From assembly GCA_016297805.1 (NCBI GenBank), contig JAEDFX010000111.1, positions 1 through 6,710 of the forward strand: a DNA stretch of 6,710 nt, in the 5' to 3' direction. The DNA is from Treponema sp. GTDB taxonomy: Bacteria > Spirochaetota > Spirochaetia > Treponematales > Treponemataceae. Positions 5,572 through 6,710 of the stretch are shown one piece after another. Position 1 is the first letter of the stretch. Every line of letters starts with the position of its first letter. The translations under genes and the position numbers were made by a program. The notes beneath the pieces were generated by a model, which saw only the letters and a list, made by a program, of their open reading frames with translations, was not told where the DNA came from and did not search any database.

Positions 5572-5644
5572 TGTCATTCCGAACTTGTTTCGGAATCTAT
5601 AGAACTAGATGTAGTGTAGATGCTGAAACAAGTTCAGCATGACA
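5572..5644. repeat. Dispersed nested-palindrome repeat, copy 3
   Basis: This 73-bp unit starts TGTCAT and ends ATGACA. It has the same left hairpin (TTCCGAA-CTTGT-TTCGGAA) and right hairpin (ATGCTGAA-ACAAG-TTCAGCAT) as copy 1, but its central spacer is about ten bases longer and contains a duplicated AGATG-type element (CTAGATG and GTAGATG). It fills the gap between hsdS and hsdR. No T-run follows either stem, so it is not a classical terminator, though it could slow polymerase or stabilise mRNA ends. Confidence 0.85.
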
Positions 5645-5716
5645 AACCCACATAACAAATCGTTGCTCATTATAGAGTGTTGATTATGACAGATAGTTGA
5701 TAAGGAAGAAAATTAA

Positions 5717-6710
5717 ATGGAAAAAGCAAATAAAAATACTAACGAAGTAAATTTTGACAGCACCGAATATAAACTTTCCCAAAAGCCAGCCCTTGAACTA
5801 CTTTCAAAACTTGGCTGGGAAATTCTTGATTATGAACAGGCAAATAAACTCCGTGGCAAAAAGTTATCTTCTGTCCTTCTTGAAGATATTCTTTATAAAC
5901 AGCTTTCAGAAATCAATAAGATTTCATTCCAGGGAAAAGAGTATGCATTCGAACAATCCTGCATCCAGAGTGCTGTTCAGAAATTAAAGCCATTCAAAAA
6001 TGATGGATTGCTTCCTCTTAACAATGAACTGACAGATTTGTTAATCATGGGAACAAGTGAAACTCAGTCAATTAACGGTTCTACAAAAAGTTTTACTTTG
6101 AATTATATCGATTGGAATAATCCTGATAAAAATATTTTTTATGCAGTTCCTGAATTTATTGTTGAGCGTGTCCGTTCTGAAAAAACTATTCGCCCGGATA
6201 TTGTTTTGTTTGTAAACGGAATTCCTCTTGGTGTTATAGAGTGTAAGTCTCCATCAGAAGAGCTTGAGCAAGGAATAACACAGAATATTCGAAATCAGAC
6301 AGAGACTTTTATTCCTCATCTTTTTATGTATTGCCAAATCTTGCTGGCTGTAAACAAGAATGGGGCAAAATATGCAACTGTTGGAACTCAGTCAAAATTC
6401 TGGAATATTTGGAAAGAGCCTGATATTTCTCCTTTATTGAAAATTATTGAAAATCCAACAGAACAAGATAAAACTATTTTTTCATTATGTTCTAAAGAAC
6501 GCTTTTTAGATTTGATTCATGGATTCACTGTTTTTGATGTTGGAACAAAGAAAATCGCCCGTTATCAGCAATACTTTTCTATAAAAGCTACATTGGAAAG
6601 AATTCATTGTATAGGAAATGATGGCATCAGACAGGGGGGGATTATATGGCATACTCAAGGTTCTGGAAAGTCTTTAACTATGGTTATGCTTGCAAAGAAT
6701 CTGATGTATT
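5717..6710 (+). CDS. hsdR: Type I restriction endonuclease subunit HsdR, N-terminal part (runs off the window)
   Basis: HsdR is the ATP-driven translocase and nuclease of type I enzymes. The first 331 residues are present without an internal stop. The PD-(D/E)XK nuclease core shows D161 in IRPDIVLF and E175-C-K177 in GVIECKSP, followed by the QxxxY-like region IRNQTETFIPHLF (191-203). The Walker A motif of the SF2 helicase, HTQGSGKS (312-319), is just before the right edge; helicase motifs II onward are beyond it. Typical family length is around 1000 aa, so about two thirds are missing. The ATG at 5717 has AAGGAAG at 5702-5708, eight to nine bases upstream. A run of seven G (6634-6640) encodes part of QGGII right before Walker A; losing one G gives a TAA at 6675-6677. 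Confidence 0.95.
   Translation, partial: MEKANKNTNEVNFDSTEYKLSQKPALELLSKLGWEILDYEQANKLRGKKLSSVLLEDILYKQLSEINKISFQGKEYAFEQSCIQSAVQKLKPFKNDGLLPLNNELTDLLIMGTSETQSINGSTKSFTLNYIDWNNPDKNIFYAVPEFIVERVRSEKTIRPDIVLFVNGIPLGVIECKSPSEELEQGITQNIRNQTETFIPHLFMYCQILLAVNKNGAKYATVGTQSKFWNIWKEPDISPLLKIIENPTEQDKTIFSLCSKERFLDLIHGFTVFDVGTKKIARYQQYFSIKATLERIHCIGNDGIRQGGIIWHTQGSGKSLTMVMLAKNLMY
6634..6640 (+). repeat. Seven-G homopolymer in hsdR
   Basis: Seven consecutive G encode the end of Q306 and G307-G308 using GGG codons, although glycine in the surrounding genes is mostly GGA or GGT. It is the longest G run in this AT-rich window. Loss of one G would end the protein at TAA 6675-6677 before the helicase domain; gain of one G leaves an altered frame open to the window edge. 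Confidence 0.8.

Noticed and set aside
3888..5644. CRISPR array
   Set aside because: The three repeats are separated by whole genes and are nested hairpins, not short direct repeats with uniform spacers; no cas gene is present.
5663..5691. Possible promoter for hsdR (TTGCTC with a TTATGA-type -10)
   Set aside because: Both boxes and the spacing are poor, so it cannot be told from AT-rich background.
5754..5987. 77-codon + strand reading frame
   Set aside because: It lies inside hsdR in another frame, while the hsdR frame has clear nuclease and helicase motifs.

Overview
The window is AT-rich DNA that looks like it comes from a low-GC, host-associated bacterium. A Treponema-like gut or oral spirochaete is my tentative guess, based on gene style, AGGAG-type ribosome sites and dispersed palindromic repeats of this kind. 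No sequence here fixes the taxon. Everything recognisable reads rightward on the + strand.

Region 1 (1-555): the left edge holds the C-terminal end of a GGDEF (diguanylate cyclase) domain that appears to be broken by a one-base frameshift near position 38. It is followed by about 300 bases with no recognisable gene, containing two palindromes (480-499, 525-549).

Region 2 (556-6710): a type I restriction-modification locus starts at a near-consensus promoter (TTGACA, 17 bp, TATTAT). The predicted transcription start and the ribosome site lie inside a perfect 19-bp palindrome. Gene order is: a half-length, single-target-domain specificity protein (194 aa, TTG start); hsdM (N6-adenine methyltransferase); an ORF6N-domain protein with a PLD-like C-terminus; a small GIY-YIG nuclease; a full-length two-target-domain hsdS; and the start of hsdR (PD-(D/E)XK nuclease plus helicase Walker A), which runs off the right edge. 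HsdM, the full HsdS and HsdR would form the usual restriction complex. The half HsdS offers a second potential specificity. The ORF6N and GIY-YIG genes are accessory.

Three things stand out. (1) The ORF6N gene contains eight 21-bp (seven-codon) units. Five carry palindromes centred exactly on a 21-bp grid, so both DNA strands encode the same (R/K)SQ-x-x-T-(L/S) peptide. (2) Each gap from the ORF6N gene to hsdR holds one copy of a nested double-hairpin repeat whose arms and loops change in a compensatory way. Two copies bracket the GIY-YIG gene, suggesting a small mobile unit or repeat-linked nuclease. (3) hsdR has a 7-G run directly before its Walker A motif, where loss of one G would truncate the protein.
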